Part shown: positions 51,181 to 60,106 of the stretch, piece by piece | Numbering within the stretch: position 1 is the first letter of the stretch | Layout of the letters: each line of letters starts with the position of its first letter | Virus record (IMG/VR): IMGVR_UViG_3300035698_025127 | Location: 1-64,000 of that record | Direction: 5' to 3' (one strand) | Source: a virus | DNA: 64,000 bases | Translations under genes and position numbers: made by a program | The notes under the pieces: model-generated | What the model was told of the DNA's origin: nothing | The model's input: the letters and a program-made list of their open reading frames with translations, nothing else | Database searches by the model: none

Positions 51181-53420
51181 TGTTTGAACATTTTGGTCCA
51201 GAAACAATTGATATTACTTATAGTACAAATATAGCATTGCAGAATCTAGGCACGGCAAGCGATTTAAAAGCCTATTTAAAAGAAGAAATAGATGAAATTA
51301 ATAAGCATTCTATTGACGTTTTAGCATTAGGCGATGACATTGAAAATCCCAATAATATTCTGTTATATTATTTTTTGGGTATGGCAAAAATACCTAATAA
51401 GTTACAGCATTATTGGAGTGAGGGTGACTTCCCTGATATTGATGCTGATTTTGCACCCGAAGGTAGAGAAGCAATTAAAAAATATCTGGAACACCGGTTC
51501 GGCAAAGAACATGTAAAATCTGTTGTAGCTTGGGGTAGAAGTAGTTTTAATAGTGCTTTTAAGGACCTTTGTGACGCGCTTGGCATTCAAAGAACATATG
51601 TAAATAAGTTTACAAAGATTTTGGATGAAGAAGAAGGCCTAGACGAAACTGAAGATAAGATTAATTATCTTAAAGATAAGTTTCCAGAAATGAAACAAAT
51701 TTTTGACAGTAATCCTAAGTTATCTGAATGGCTACCGGTTTATTATGGTGTTATTAAGAATATCGGCCAACATGCAGCGGCCATAGTTGTAAGTGGCGAT
51801 TCGCTTACAGAACATTTGCCACTTATTAAAAAGGCCAAAGGCGATGAAATTCTTATCGGTCATTCGGAATCAAGCAAGCTAAAAGAATTACAACCGCAAG
51901 GGTTTATTAAATACGACTTTCTGGGACTCAAACATGTTTCTATTTTGAGTACTGCTATTGATTATGTACAGAAAAATCACGATATAATTATTGATGAAAA
52001 ATTCTGGAATGATGTTGGTATAAAAGATACAAAGACTTTTGATTTGGCTCAATCCGGAGAATTAGATGGTATATTTCAATTTGAAGGTGGTGCCGGTTAC
52101 AAATGCATTATGGAAATTAAGCCTAATAACTTAGATGATTTATCTTTTGCTAATGCAGGTATGCGCCCGGGTGCATTAGAAGCTAAATTGCCGCAAATAT
52201 ATTACAAGAGAATGCACGGTATGAGTGACGAGAAGGCCCTTGATATCAATGGGTTATCTCAATATGGCGTTAATGAAATGTTTATTAAGTCATTGTCTAA
52301 AACATATGGATTAATTGTCTATCAAGAGCAGATTATGCAGTTCTTGCATTATGTCGGTGGTATTGATTTACCGAAGACTAATAAGGTGCGTAAAGTAATT
52401 ACAATTGAAATGTCAAAACGTCGGCCGGAACATACTGTAATTATGGATGACGTTTATACAAAGTATATGATACATACAATAGAAGCTCTTAATATGCCTA
52501 AAGAATTGGCACAGGAGTGGTGGGATAACGTAGTTGGTCAAGCTGGCTATTCTTTTAATGCTTCTCACTCATACGCATATGCCATTATTGCATATCGCGA
52601 ATTATATATTAAAGCCCATTATCCTGTGGAATTTTTTCTGGCCCTTTTGGGTCAGTCTAAAAGTACCAAAGACAAAATAGGCGAATATATTGGGGCCGCT
52701 AGACGTTTTGGCATTGAAATTTTGCCGCCCGACATAAACAAGTCAGAAATAGAGCATTCGCCCGAAGGTACAAATTCCATTAGGCTCGGCTTATCCCTTA
52801 TCAAAAGTCTTAACAAGGCATCAACTGCCAAGATTATGGCAAAGAGACCTTTTGTTTCTTACGAGGATTACCTTAAAAGAGGCCCAACTTCAATGACCGC
52901 TATCAAGGCTTTAGTTTACTCTGGCGCGTTGGATACAATGGGACGTCGCGGCAATATGATAGACATGTATGCTGAACGTGTGAAAAAGAATATCCCGCAA
53001 TGCCTAGTTGCCGATTATTTAAGGTTAGAACAAGATTATATAGGATATACGTTTAGTGCAAGTACATTTGTTGAAATACCAAACGAAGTATTAGCGATGG
53101 AACATTTAAAGCGTTTTGATGAAATTCCGGAAGTTATTATTATGGGGTTTGTTGAAAACGTCATTGAATCAAAATTAAAAAGTGGCAAAAGTGTTGGCGA
53201 ATACTATGGCATTTACGAAATAACAAATTATAGAACCAATATTACCGGCGTCAAAATGTGGGCGGAAATATACAAAGAATATGGATTCAAACTTGTGCCG
53301 GGAAGTTGGTTTAAGGCTGTTATGCAAAAAAATAAGTATGGATGGTCTTTTAAGAGAATTTTAGAACATGCAGAACATGGCATAGAAGAACTTACGGAGC
53401 GTGAAACAAAAAATGATTAA
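51180..53420 (+). CDS. dnaE: C-family DNA polymerase (DnaE/PolIII alpha-like), PHP domain absent
   Basis: The product is 746 residues, versus about 1100 for bacterial DnaE. The palm carries FPDIDADF (Asp88, Asp90) and KYDFLGL (Asp246), the three catalytic carboxylates. GIFQFEG (about 294), KTYGLIVYQEQIM (about 375-390) and NASHSYAYAIIAYRELYIKAHYPVEFFLALL (about 459-490) match the finger and thumb parts. There is no N-terminal PHP exonuclease-like domain, and the C-terminal beta-binding and OB parts are short. It would copy the phage DNA with the helicase, primase and SSB encoded nearby. No family A or B polymerase occurs in the window. Confidence 0.93.
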   Translation: MFEHFGPETIDITYSTNIALQNLGTASDLKAYLKEEIDEINKHSIDVLALGDDIENPNNILLYYFLGMAKIPNKLQHYWSEGDFPDIDADFAPEGREAIKKYLEHRFGKEHVKSVVAWGRSSFNSAFKDLCDALGIQRTYVNKFTKILDEEEGLDETEDKINYLKDKFPEMKQIFDSNPKLSEWLPVYYGVIKNIGQHAAAIVVSGDSLTEHLPLIKKAKGDEILIGHSESSKLKELQPQGFIKYDFLGLKHVSILSTAIDYVQKNHDIIIDEKFWNDVGIKDTKTFDLAQSGELDGIFQFEGGAGYKCIMEIKPNNLDDLSFANAGMRPGALEAKLPQIYYKRMHGMSDEKALDINGLSQYGVNEMFIKSLSKTYGLIVYQEQIMQFLHYVGGIDLPKTNKVRKVITIEMSKRRPEHTVIMDDVYTKYMIHTIEALNMPKELAQEWWDNVVGQAGYSFNASHSYAYAIIAYRELYIKAHYPVEFFLALLGQSKSTKDKIGEYIGAARRFGIEILPPDINKSEIEHSPEGTNSIRLGLSLIKSLNKASTAKIMAKRPFVSYEDYLKRGPTSMTAIKALVYSGALDTMGRRGNMIDMYAERVKKNIPQCLVADYLRLEQDYIGYTFSASTFVEIPNEVLAMEHLKRFDEIPEVIIMGFVENVIESKLKSGKSVGEYYGIYEITNYRTNITGVKMWAEIYKEYGFKLVPGSWFKAVMQKNKYGWSFKRILEHAEHGIEELTERETKND

Positions 53421-53874
53421 ATTTACTAATAAGGTTGATTCTATTCTAAAAAAATGGCATAGAATGCAATCTGAAAATCCACAGTTGTTTAGAATTACCA
53501 ATCAAGTAAGATTCCACAATGATGATACTATTGGTTTGATTACGTACAAATTTAAGTTTGGCAAACGCGAACTTTCTTACAATATAGTTGTTACAGAACG
53601 TGACGATGGTATATATAGTCTTGCCGGTACTATAATAAGTGCCAATAATATTCCTATTGCACGGTCACGTCTAAAATATAAGTCATTTGAAATATATATT
53701 AGAGGGGCTGATGATCTTATGAATGCGTTGTTTGTCAAAATATGGCCGGAAGTAAGATACTGGCAGGATGTAACACAGTTGAGTTGGCTGAAAATCAACA
53801 CATTTGAATTGTTATATGGTAAAGTTTCTGGATTGCTAAACAAATTAAAGAAAGAAAAGAAAGAGCGGAAATAA
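53413..53874 (+). CDS. Hypothetical protein
   Basis: The product is 153 residues from the ATG at 53413, overlapping the polymerase end by 8 bases. A GTG four codons upstream is an alternative, but its ribosome site (CGGAG) lies only one base away. The middle is beta-rich (YSLAGTIISANNIPIARSRLKYKSFEIYIRG, about 63-93), with a basic C-terminal tail (KLKKEKKERK). No family was recognised. Confidence 0.6.
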   Translation: MIKFTNKVDSILKKWHRMQSENPQLFRITNQVRFHNDDTIGLITYKFKFGKRELSYNIVVTERDDGIYSLAGTIISANNIPIARSRLKYKSFEIYIRGADDLMNALFVKIWPEVRYWQDVTQLSWLKINTFELLYGKVSGLLNKLKKEKKERK

Positions 53875-54273
53875 ATGGATAACCCAAAATTGTTATATAT
53901 GGCTTCACCTTATATGGGAAATAATCTCAACCCCCTATCTATTGAAGTAAATGTCATAGAAGCTAAATATGAAATGCGAATTATTTTACGAAACAAGAAT
54001 TTTGATAGTTATGTCGTTATTTCCCCAGTAATTATGTATGATAGGTTTGGCTTATATATTGATAATAAACCTGAGTTTTGGTATGAATATACACTTAGGT
54101 TGTTGTCACGATGTGACGCACTATGTTTTCATCAGGGGTGGGAAGTCAGCAAAGGAGTTATTGGCGAAGTTCAATTTGCTATTGACCACGATATGCCGAT
54201 ATATTATAAAGGCAAATTAATATCATTTGAAGTAGCACAAAGAATGTTAGATGAAAATGATATTACTAAATAA
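53875..54273 (+). CDS. Nucleoside 2-deoxyribosyltransferase-like protein
   Basis: The product is 132 residues. LLYMASPYMGN (about 6-16), VVISPVIMYDRFG (about 46-58), and WEVSKGVIGEVQFAIDHDMPIYY (about 89-111) match the DUF1937/DUF4406 type of the deoxyribosyltransferase fold. SKGV...E holds the catalytic-type Glu. Such enzymes exchange bases on deoxynucleosides or hydrolyse modified nucleotides. The place next to the polymerase is consistent with nucleotide metabolism. It overlaps the next gene by 23 bases. Confidence 0.7.
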   Translation: MDNPKLLYMASPYMGNNLNPLSIEVNVIEAKYEMRIILRNKNFDSYVVISPVIMYDRFGLYIDNKPEFWYEYTLRLLSRCDALCFHQGWEVSKGVIGEVQFAIDHDMPIYYKGKLISFEVAQRMLDENDITK

Positions 54274-54853
54274 CGAGACATACAAAAGGACTATGTTTTG
54301 TACAGATCAAGACGAACTCCATATGATAATGGAATCATTAATGGATTTAGCAGAAGAAAATGCGGACAACGACTTATATATTACTGAAATATATAAAGCA
54401 GTTTTAAATTTGCTAAATAATGAATGGTTAAAGCCGCAAGACTTTTTACACATTGTCGGTACACTCCCTACTATTTTATATGATGCATTAGAACAGGATA
54501 TACAGTCTCTTGAGGTCATTAAAGTGGTATTTGAGCATTATCCGCAATACTTATTTAACAATGAATATGAGTTAAATAGTTCTTTATTGTATTTAATGAT
54601 GATGTATAACTTGACAGACGAACAAAAGTATGCTATAATACGAGATAGCTTAGAAAATTATGTTAATTCGCGGCACCTTTTAGCAGTCTTCAGGAAATAT
54701 AACGAAGTACCGAGAGCACTTTACGAAAGTATTAAGGCCTTTTGTAATACTGTCCCGGACAAGAAACTAAAAAGCAAACTAATTAAGGCTTTTCGAAATG
54801 TTAATATTACAGAATGCAGAGACACGAGAGAGGATTATAAGACTTTTCATTGA
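54251..54853 (+). CDS. Hypothetical protein carrying an internal promoter
   Basis: The product is 200 residues, almost entirely helical (for example EVIKVVFEHYPQYLFNNEYELNSSLLYLMMMY). No conserved motif was seen. The codons around residues 122-130 contain a full-consensus promoter (54611-54639). It overlaps the deoxyribosyltransferase-like gene by 23 bases and the primase by 56 bases. Start context is weak. Function is unknown. Confidence 0.6.
   Translation: MKMILLNNETYKRTMFCTDQDELHMIMESLMDLAEENADNDLYITEIYKAVLNLLNNEWLKPQDFLHIVGTLPTILYDALEQDIQSLEVIKVVFEHYPQYLFNNEYELNSSLLYLMMMYNLTDEQKYAIIRDSLENYVNSRHLLAVFRKYNEVPRALYESIKAFCNTVPDKKLKSKLIKAFRNVNITECRDTREDYKTFH
54611..54639 (+). promoter_or_regulatory. 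Perfect-consensus sigma70 promoter inside the gene at 54251
   Basis: TTGACA (54611-54616), 17-bp spacer, TATAAT (54634-54639): both hexamers exact. The expected start near 54646 is about 150 bp before the primase ATG at 54798. Confidence 0.8.
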
Positions 54854-55853
54854 TAAGCACTTCTCCGACATTCGATATGCTAATAATACAAGTGGGCGGT
54901 GGATTAATGTTCCAAGTCCAGAAAAGCAAAGAGATACTGATTATCGTCTCGGATTTAATATAGATGCTGGATATGTACATGATTTTACAATTTCAGAAAC
55001 ATGGTCATTCAAAGACTTTGTAGCAAGATATCTTGACATTCACCATAGTGAGGCTGAGGGTGTCATATTTGATATGGCAATTAAAGAAAAAATTATTTCA
55101 CTAAATAATATGCCAAGAAAAAAAGAAGTGGAACCTGAAGTTGCCCCACCGACTAAGCACGTAAAAATATTACCAGAAATATCAATGCCACCACATACAT
55201 TATATGTTGATATGTCAAACAAAAATGGCATTTTGGGTGCAGCTGTTTCGTATCTTGAAGGGCGAGGTATTACTCAGGAATTAGTTGATAAATTCGAAAT
55301 TCGCTATTGTATAGGAGGTCGAGATGGAGGACGAATAATTTTCCCTATTAGAGATATTAATGGTAAAATTGTCATGTATCAGGGGCGAGCGATTAGTGAC
55401 GATTTAACACCTAAATATTTATTTTCTCAGAATGGTAACAAGAAACAAGTAGTATATAATCTATATAATGTTCCAGAAAATCAGCAAATTATTATTTGTG
55501 AGGGTATATTTGATGTGATTGCCGCACATAAGGCAGGATATCATGCTGTAGCAACTTTTGGCAATTCTTTATCTTTTTTTCATCATACGAAGATAAGCAT
55601 AAGGAAACCTAGTAAACTAATCTTAGCTTACGATGTAGATGCAGCAGGTGTTTTAGGTCTAGTGAACGCAAGTAATCTGTTGGATGATTATTTTGTAATT
55701 AATTACCCTAATAATATTGAAGATTTTGGTGATGCGAATGTTGATGAAATACACAGTCTGGTTAAAAATATTGTGCCGTGGACTTCTGGAACATTTTTGC
55801 AATTTTTGCTAAAAGCTGCTTTATTGGAGCGTGAAAAGAAAAATGTCTTGTGA
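54798..55853 (+). CDS. DNA primase with TOPRIM domain
   Basis: The product is 351 residues. The TOPRIM core has IIICEGIFDVIAAHKAG (Glu235) and LILAYDVDAAG (Asp279, Asp281). The preceding part (about 150-215) contains the RNA-polymerase-domain features GGRIIFPIRDINGKIVMYQGRAI and PKYLFSQNG, as in DnaG and T4 gp61. The N-terminal domain (about 30-75, with GRWINVPSPE and HDF) has the general CHC2 arrangement but lacks the cysteines. It would make primers for lagging strands with the helicase at 58733. It overlaps the upstream gene by 56 bases, with AAGG 7 bases before the ATG. Confidence 0.9.
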   Translation: MLILQNAETRERIIRLFIDKHFSDIRYANNTSGRWINVPSPEKQRDTDYRLGFNIDAGYVHDFTISETWSFKDFVARYLDIHHSEAEGVIFDMAIKEKIISLNNMPRKKEVEPEVAPPTKHVKILPEISMPPHTLYVDMSNKNGILGAAVSYLEGRGITQELVDKFEIRYCIGGRDGGRIIFPIRDINGKIVMYQGRAISDDLTPKYLFSQNGNKKQVVYNLYNVPENQQIIICEGIFDVIAAHKAGYHAVATFGNSLSFFHHTKISIRKPSKLILAYDVDAAGVLGLVNASNLLDDYFVINYPNNIEDFGDANVDEIHSLVKNIVPWTSGTFLQFLLKAALLEREKKNVL

Positions 55854-55935
55854 TATTATTTTGTTATCTGCCGACGCTACATTAATAGGTATGGTTATTG
55901 GTATCGTTACTATATTTTATTATATATTAAAGTAA
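55843..55935 (+). CDS. Small single-pass membrane peptide (30 aa)
   Basis: An ATG overlapping the primase end opens 30 codons: MSCDIILLSADATLIGMVIG followed by a hydrophobic continuation, IVTIFYYILK. It is one membrane-length helix with a short polar head. The gap to the next gene is 12 bp. The ribosome site (GGAG) is distant (13 bases). Small membrane peptides are common in early phage regions. It might be spurious. Confidence 0.4.
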   Translation: MSCDIILLSADATLIGMVIGIVTIFYYILK

Positions 55936-55947
55936 AGGCAGACAAAC

Positions 55948-56178
55948 ATGGGAGAAATTAAATTTAGGTTATTGACCAAAGCCGAAGCCGCTGTGTATGG
56001 CTTAAACGGTGGAAATCTTTATTTACAATGGACAAACGGTTTAGCCGATCCAGTTAACCTTATAGAAAGGGCAGAGAATTTTCTATGGGAACAGAAACAC
56101 ATAAGAGCAAAAGTAGACATTTTACCGATCAGACGGAACGCGGTTCTACTGAGGGCGCAGGAATTACCGATAATGTAA
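55948..56178 (+). CDS. Small hypothetical protein
   Basis: The product is 76 residues with a plausible ribosome site (AAAGGC). The first 50 residues look like a compact beta/alpha domain (KFRLLTKAEAAVYGLNGGNLYLQWTNGLADP). The last 31 codons overlap the gene at 56085 in another frame. Family unknown. Confidence 0.5.
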   Translation: MGEIKFRLLTKAEAAVYGLNGGNLYLQWTNGLADPVNLIERAENFLWEQKHIRAKVDILPIRRNAVLLRAQELPIM

Positions 56179-56540
56179 CAAGTTTAATATCAAACGCATT
56201 ATATGGTGATAAGGGCTCAAAACTAGCGCTAAAAGCAGTTTTTATGGATTCGCTTTTAAAACTTCAGAAACATAAAAGTATAAATATTGTCGATTATGTT
56301 GAATTATTATTTGTATTAGTTTCATCTATCGACACATCTCGTACGTTATCTTTAGAGGAGGGCAAAGAAACTCCGCCTCAAGTACCAAAATCAGCTTTAA
56401 TTATGCATAAAGGTGAGCCGTGCTTACAAGTATGGTCATTACCTGATGCTTCGGACAGTTATGTCCGTAAATTAACTGATCTTGAAAATGCAATTTTTAT
56501 TAGACAACAAGGAAAAAATAATGAAGAAAGCGCCGATTAA
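56085..56540 (+). CDS. Hypothetical protein
   Basis: The product is 151 residues. The basic, polar N-terminus (GTETHKSKSRHFTDQTERGS) overlaps the previous frame by 94 bases. The main part is helical (SLISNALYGDKGSKLALKAVFMDSLLKLQKH) with a beta tail (HKGEPCLQVW). The ribosome site is weak. The true start could lie further in. It overlaps the next gene by 20 bases. No family was recognised. Confidence 0.55.
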   Translation: MGTETHKSKSRHFTDQTERGSTEGAGITDNVTSLISNALYGDKGSKLALKAVFMDSLLKLQKHKSINIVDYVELLFVLVSSIDTSRTLSLEEGKETPPQVPKSALIMHKGEPCLQVWSLPDASDSYVRKLTDLENAIFIRQQGKNNEESAD

Positions 56541-57000
56541 CGTATATAAAGAGTTATTTCCCGCAATGAAAAAGAAAATGCAGGAACATGAATTTTCTAC
56601 CTCAAAATACTATATTCGTCTAGGAATTGAAGACGGGAAAAAGACTATTTATCCTATTCTAAAGGATAAAGAGAATGGTGAAGTAACTGATACTGATATC
56701 ATGAATATTGACAGTGAAACAGCGGTATGCTTAGTTATTGACTCTGCACAGATTAGATTATATGAAGGAACTGTCATTGGTCCGACTGACGCTTTTATGG
56801 AAATTTTTGAAAATTCACTAATTACTCGTAAAAGTCGAGACAGTTTCAAAAAACAGTATGCGGAAAGTGCAAATGTGCCTATAACTACTGTTGATTTTTG
56901 TGCAGAACATAATATCGCACATCCTAAAAGTTTCGGGTGTCCTCAATGCAATGAAAATTCTCTAAAACAAGCCGAAAAGCTAAAGAATACAGTAAGTTAA
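56521..57000 (+). CDS. Hypothetical protein with possible zinc site
   Basis: The product is 159 residues from the ATG with AAGGAA 6 bases upstream; the same frame is open earlier without a ribosome site. The C-terminus contains CAEHNIAHPKSFGCPQC (about 128-144), with two cysteines as CxxC and His/Cys spaced earlier, a likely small zinc site. The N-terminal side is alpha/beta. It overlaps the next start by one base. Confidence 0.6.
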   Translation: MKKAPINVYKELFPAMKKKMQEHEFSTSKYYIRLGIEDGKKTIYPILKDKENGEVTDTDIMNIDSETAVCLVIDSAQIRLYEGTVIGPTDAFMEIFENSLITRKSRDSFKKQYAESANVPITTVDFCAEHNIAHPKSFGCPQCNENSLKQAEKLKNTVS

Positions 57001-57476
57001 TGAATTTAACAGAATATATTGACAACCCGCATAAAATATCAGAATTAAAAATACACGATCTAGTTGTTTTTAATAGTATTGATAATAGTGGCTATGAATG
57101 GGTACAAATATTTGCCACACCGTGGTATGATATTCGTTATAATCACATAGTTATACCATTTTTGCGGAAACATATTCTGGATTATGTCTTTGTAAGTTCT
57201 AAAAATGTCAATTTACAAGAGTGTATTTCTGATACAGATATTAGTGAAATATACAGAATTATTGGAAGTTGGCTGACAGTTGTAAAAAACGAGATCTATT
57301 TAAAGACAATATTCAACAAGTTGACGAGGACACTTCGAGATATTAACATAAATGACGATGTTATATTAGAAATAGTTAGATTATTTGAGGCAGACCAATT
57401 TGCCAGACAAAAGCGTAAATTTGAAGAAAGGATTCACCATGGCGCAAAAGCGAATAAAAAAAGTAGATTTCGATAG
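57000..57476 (+). CDS. Hypothetical protein
   Basis: The product is 158 residues: a mixed domain with VVFNSIDNSGYEWVQIFATPWYDIRY (about 22-47) and a helical C-terminus ending in a basic tail (HHGAKANKKSRFR). Overlaps on both sides. No family was recognised. Confidence 0.6.
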   Translation: MNLTEYIDNPHKISELKIHDLVVFNSIDNSGYEWVQIFATPWYDIRYNHIVIPFLRKHILDYVFVSSKNVNLQECISDTDISEIYRIIGSWLTVVKNEIYLKTIFNKLTRTLRDININDDVILEIVRLFEADQFARQKRKFEERIHHGAKANKKSRFR

Positions 57477-58308
57477 AGATTATTTCAACTGGAGGGATGA
57501 CAAAACAAATACTATTCGTCAGGAAGTTTATGCTAATAACTTGTATGAAATATCAGAACAAGTATTAATAGACATGCGCATATGGGATTTTAAAAAGGCA
57601 AAATTTTTACCTGAGCTTGTCTGCAAGGCAGTTTATGCCGGGGATAAATGTAGGCCTGAAGCTAATAATTCAAGTCCTTTTAGCTATATATATGCTGCAC
57701 TATTTAAAACAGTTTTGTCACTAAATAAGGTGCATATCGAAGAATTAAAGCATAGTTCTATTACAAGTGTAGACGACGAATTGGAGCGATATTTAGAATC
57801 GAAAGCCAATAATGGCATTGATTTGTCAGAATATATTGAGGCAACTAAACTTAATTGCGCGATAGATTCTTATATTGCATTAAAAGAAAACTATCGTACT
57901 GACATGTTTGATAGTACGTTTATACAGTGTTGCAAAAATATGGCGGCTTGCGGTCTATCGCGCGAGGAAAGCGATTTAATTGTTAGCAATTTTAATGTAT
58001 CTGATAGCCCGCTTTTTGAAAAAATGCCACATTTAAGTAGCAATTTTATGTATAAGTTAGAAGTCTTGTCGGATTTAATAAATAAGTTAGAGGCAACTAA
58101 TTTTACAACAATGACAACTACTGCCAATGTTTTAGCACGATATAATTCTCTTATACGTAAAGGATATATAAAAATTCGGAAAATTGAAACATTGCACAGA
58201 AACCTTTCCAAGTATGCCGAAAGTAGGGGATTTACACTTATACAGCGTAAATACAATGATAGTTATTTGTTATATTTAGAATTTAATATGGAGAATTTAA
58301 ATGTTTAG
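57439..58308 (+). CDS. Hypothetical protein
   Basis: The product is 289 residues from the ATG with AAAGGA 7 bases upstream; earlier in-frame codons have none. It is helical, with a basic start (AQKRIKKVDFDRDYFNWRDDK), and paired Cys (IQCCKNMAACGL, about 177-188). The last 8 bases overlap the next gene. No family was recognised. Location between primase and helicase suggests a replication accessory role. Confidence 0.6.
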   Translation: MAQKRIKKVDFDRDYFNWRDDKTNTIRQEVYANNLYEISEQVLIDMRIWDFKKAKFLPELVCKAVYAGDKCRPEANNSSPFSYIYAALFKTVLSLNKVHIEELKHSSITSVDDELERYLESKANNGIDLSEYIEATKLNCAIDSYIALKENYRTDMFDSTFIQCCKNMAACGLSREESDLIVSNFNVSDSPLFEKMPHLSSNFMYKLEVLSDLINKLEATNFTTMTTTANVLARYNSLIRKGYIKIRKIETLHRNLSKYAESRGFTLIQRKYNDSYLLYLEFNMENLNV

Positions 58309-58732
58309 TATATTAATTTCGTGGTCAATATTGGCTGCTGTAGTGTTTATTGTTTTGTCAGTTTATTTTGTAAAAGAAGTCAGGGCAAAATCTGTTATTA
58401 AAGTTCAATATGATCAAATTGTATTGAAAAACATGCTTAGTTATTTGACACAAGTAGCTTTGTTAAGCCAAACGAGAATACAAAATATCGTCATGGAATC
58501 AGAAAATGCACTTAAAGTATTTCTTGCAAATAACTTAAATGCTGGATATCAAGCATTAACTGATGGTACCGGATTTGAAACTCACGAACCAACATTGTCA
58601 AATGAAGAAATAGTTACAACTCTGGAAAAAATTCGGGAACATAGCGTACGTATAGCTTATACAAGACTCGGATTTGGACTGTGGTTTGTCCAGTTTGCCA
58701 TTTTGCTAACTTTATTTGTAATAGGAACATAA
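58301..58732 (+). CDS. Two-pass membrane protein
   Basis: The product is 143 residues. Hydrophobic segments lie at about 3-24 (ILISWSILAAVVFIVLSVYF) and 122-142 (LGFGLWFVQFAILLTLFVIG), with a helical soluble middle. The ribosome site GGAG lies 8 bases upstream. It could be a holin-like or spanin-like membrane factor or a replication anchor; the sequence does not say which. Confidence 0.6.
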   Translation: MFSILISWSILAAVVFIVLSVYFVKEVRAKSVIKVQYDQIVLKNMLSYLTQVALLSQTRIQNIVMESENALKVFLANNLNAGYQALTDGTGFETHEPTLSNEEIVTTLEKIREHSVRIAYTRLGFGLWFVQFAILLTLFVIGT

Positions 58733-60106
58733 ATGTCACAAGAAGCTGCTCTACAACAGGCAATTAGTAATGCACCCAAGACAGTAGGATTAGGAAAACA
58801 ACTAGAAAAACAAATTATTAGCAATTCACTTGAAAATAGAGAATTCTTTTTATATGCTTATGAACTTATTGAACCTTCACATTTTGACGATCAAAAAAAT
58901 AGTGTCATATGGAGTTTCTTAAAGAAATATTATTCTACATATAAGATAGTGCCTTCCAGGCTTGTTTTGGAAAATGCATTATCAAAGAAAAATATTGATT
59001 TTGAAATACCAGATGTTGATTATAGTTCTATTGATTATGTCAAAGAAGAGGTCTTTAGAATCATAAAATTGCAGAAGTACGAACGTTTTTTGTTAAGTGC
59101 TATTTTACAGGCAAGCGAAACAAACCCGGAATATGACAAGTTATTTGAAGAATTCAAAAAAGTAATTCACATTCAAAATGAAATGTCTGCCGGTATTCAG
59201 TATTTTGATGTAAGAACTCGAATGGAGCGTGCTTCTCAAATGTGGAATGATAGAATTTCTTCAGGATTTCCATCGCTTGATATGCATTTGCCGGGTGGTG
59301 GATTCGGCAGAAAAGAAGCTGCTGCAGTCATGGCCCCGCCGGGTGTTGGAAAATCGTTATGGCTAGTAAATTTCGGCGCGAAGTTTGTTCAACGTGGCAT
59401 GAAAGTCTTACATTTTACACGAGAAGTTTCTGAAGAAATTCTAAGTTTGCGATATGACAGTTGTTATCTTGGTAAAAATTCTGATGATGTACTAAGCAAT
59501 ATTGATTTATCTGTTCAACAGATTGAAGGGTTGCACAGTATTATTTCAAAAGAAAAAGATAAAAATCTGTTATGGGTAAAAGAATTCCCAACTGGTGCAT
59601 CATCTATTAATGAAGCACAGGCTTATTTGCAAATGCTTAAAGATAGGTACAATTTTAAGCCTGATGTAATTATTGATGATTATTTAGACCTTGCGCGCTC
59701 TTCAACTTCTTACAAGTCTTCTTATGAAGAACAGGCAAGTGTTTTCAAAGAGTTTCGAGGGTGGATGGTAAAAGAGAGTATGTGTGGTTTAACCGCACTA
59801 CAAACAACGCGAGAAGCGGAAGGGCTAGTGGAGCCCATTAAAATGAAACATACGTCTGATAGCTATCAAAAACCACGTTTACTTGATTTACTTATGACAA
59901 TAAACGAGTCTCCTAATGACAAAATAAATAGCAAACAGCGTCTGTATTTAGCCAAAAACAGAAATAAGGCTGCTGATACCTCCATTATTTTTGGAGTAAA
60001 TAAACCCAAAATGAGGGTTTTAGATCAAGGCGAAACATATGCCAACAGTCGCGCGGATGCGCCTAGAAGCATTTCGGAAAGGATACATGATGACACTCCA
60101 TTCTAA
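58733..60106 (+). CDS. Replicative DNA helicase (DnaB/T4 gp41-like)
   Basis: The product is 457 residues. An N-terminal helical domain (about 20-150) precedes a RecA-like motor: FPSLDMHLPGGGFGRKEAAAVMAPPGVGKS with Walker A 201-208, then HFTREVSEE (about 227-235) and PDVIIDDYLDL as Walker B (310-320). LQTTREAEG follows, in the position of the Gln sensor loop. It would unwind ahead of the polymerase and work with the primase. It begins one base after the membrane gene's stop. Confidence 0.92.
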   Translation: MSQEAALQQAISNAPKTVGLGKQLEKQIISNSLENREFFLYAYELIEPSHFDDQKNSVIWSFLKKYYSTYKIVPSRLVLENALSKKNIDFEIPDVDYSSIDYVKEEVFRIIKLQKYERFLLSAILQASETNPEYDKLFEEFKKVIHIQNEMSAGIQYFDVRTRMERASQMWNDRISSGFPSLDMHLPGGGFGRKEAAAVMAPPGVGKSLWLVNFGAKFVQRGMKVLHFTREVSEEILSLRYDSCYLGKNSDDVLSNIDLSVQQIEGLHSIISKEKDKNLLWVKEFPTGASSINEAQAYLQMLKDRYNFKPDVIIDDYLDLARSSTSYKSSYEEQASVFKEFRGWMVKESMCGLTALQTTREAEGLVEPIKMKHTSDSYQKPRLLDLLMTINESPNDKINSKQRLYLAKNRNKAADTSIIFGVNKPKMRVLDQGETYANSRADAPRSISERIHDDTPF

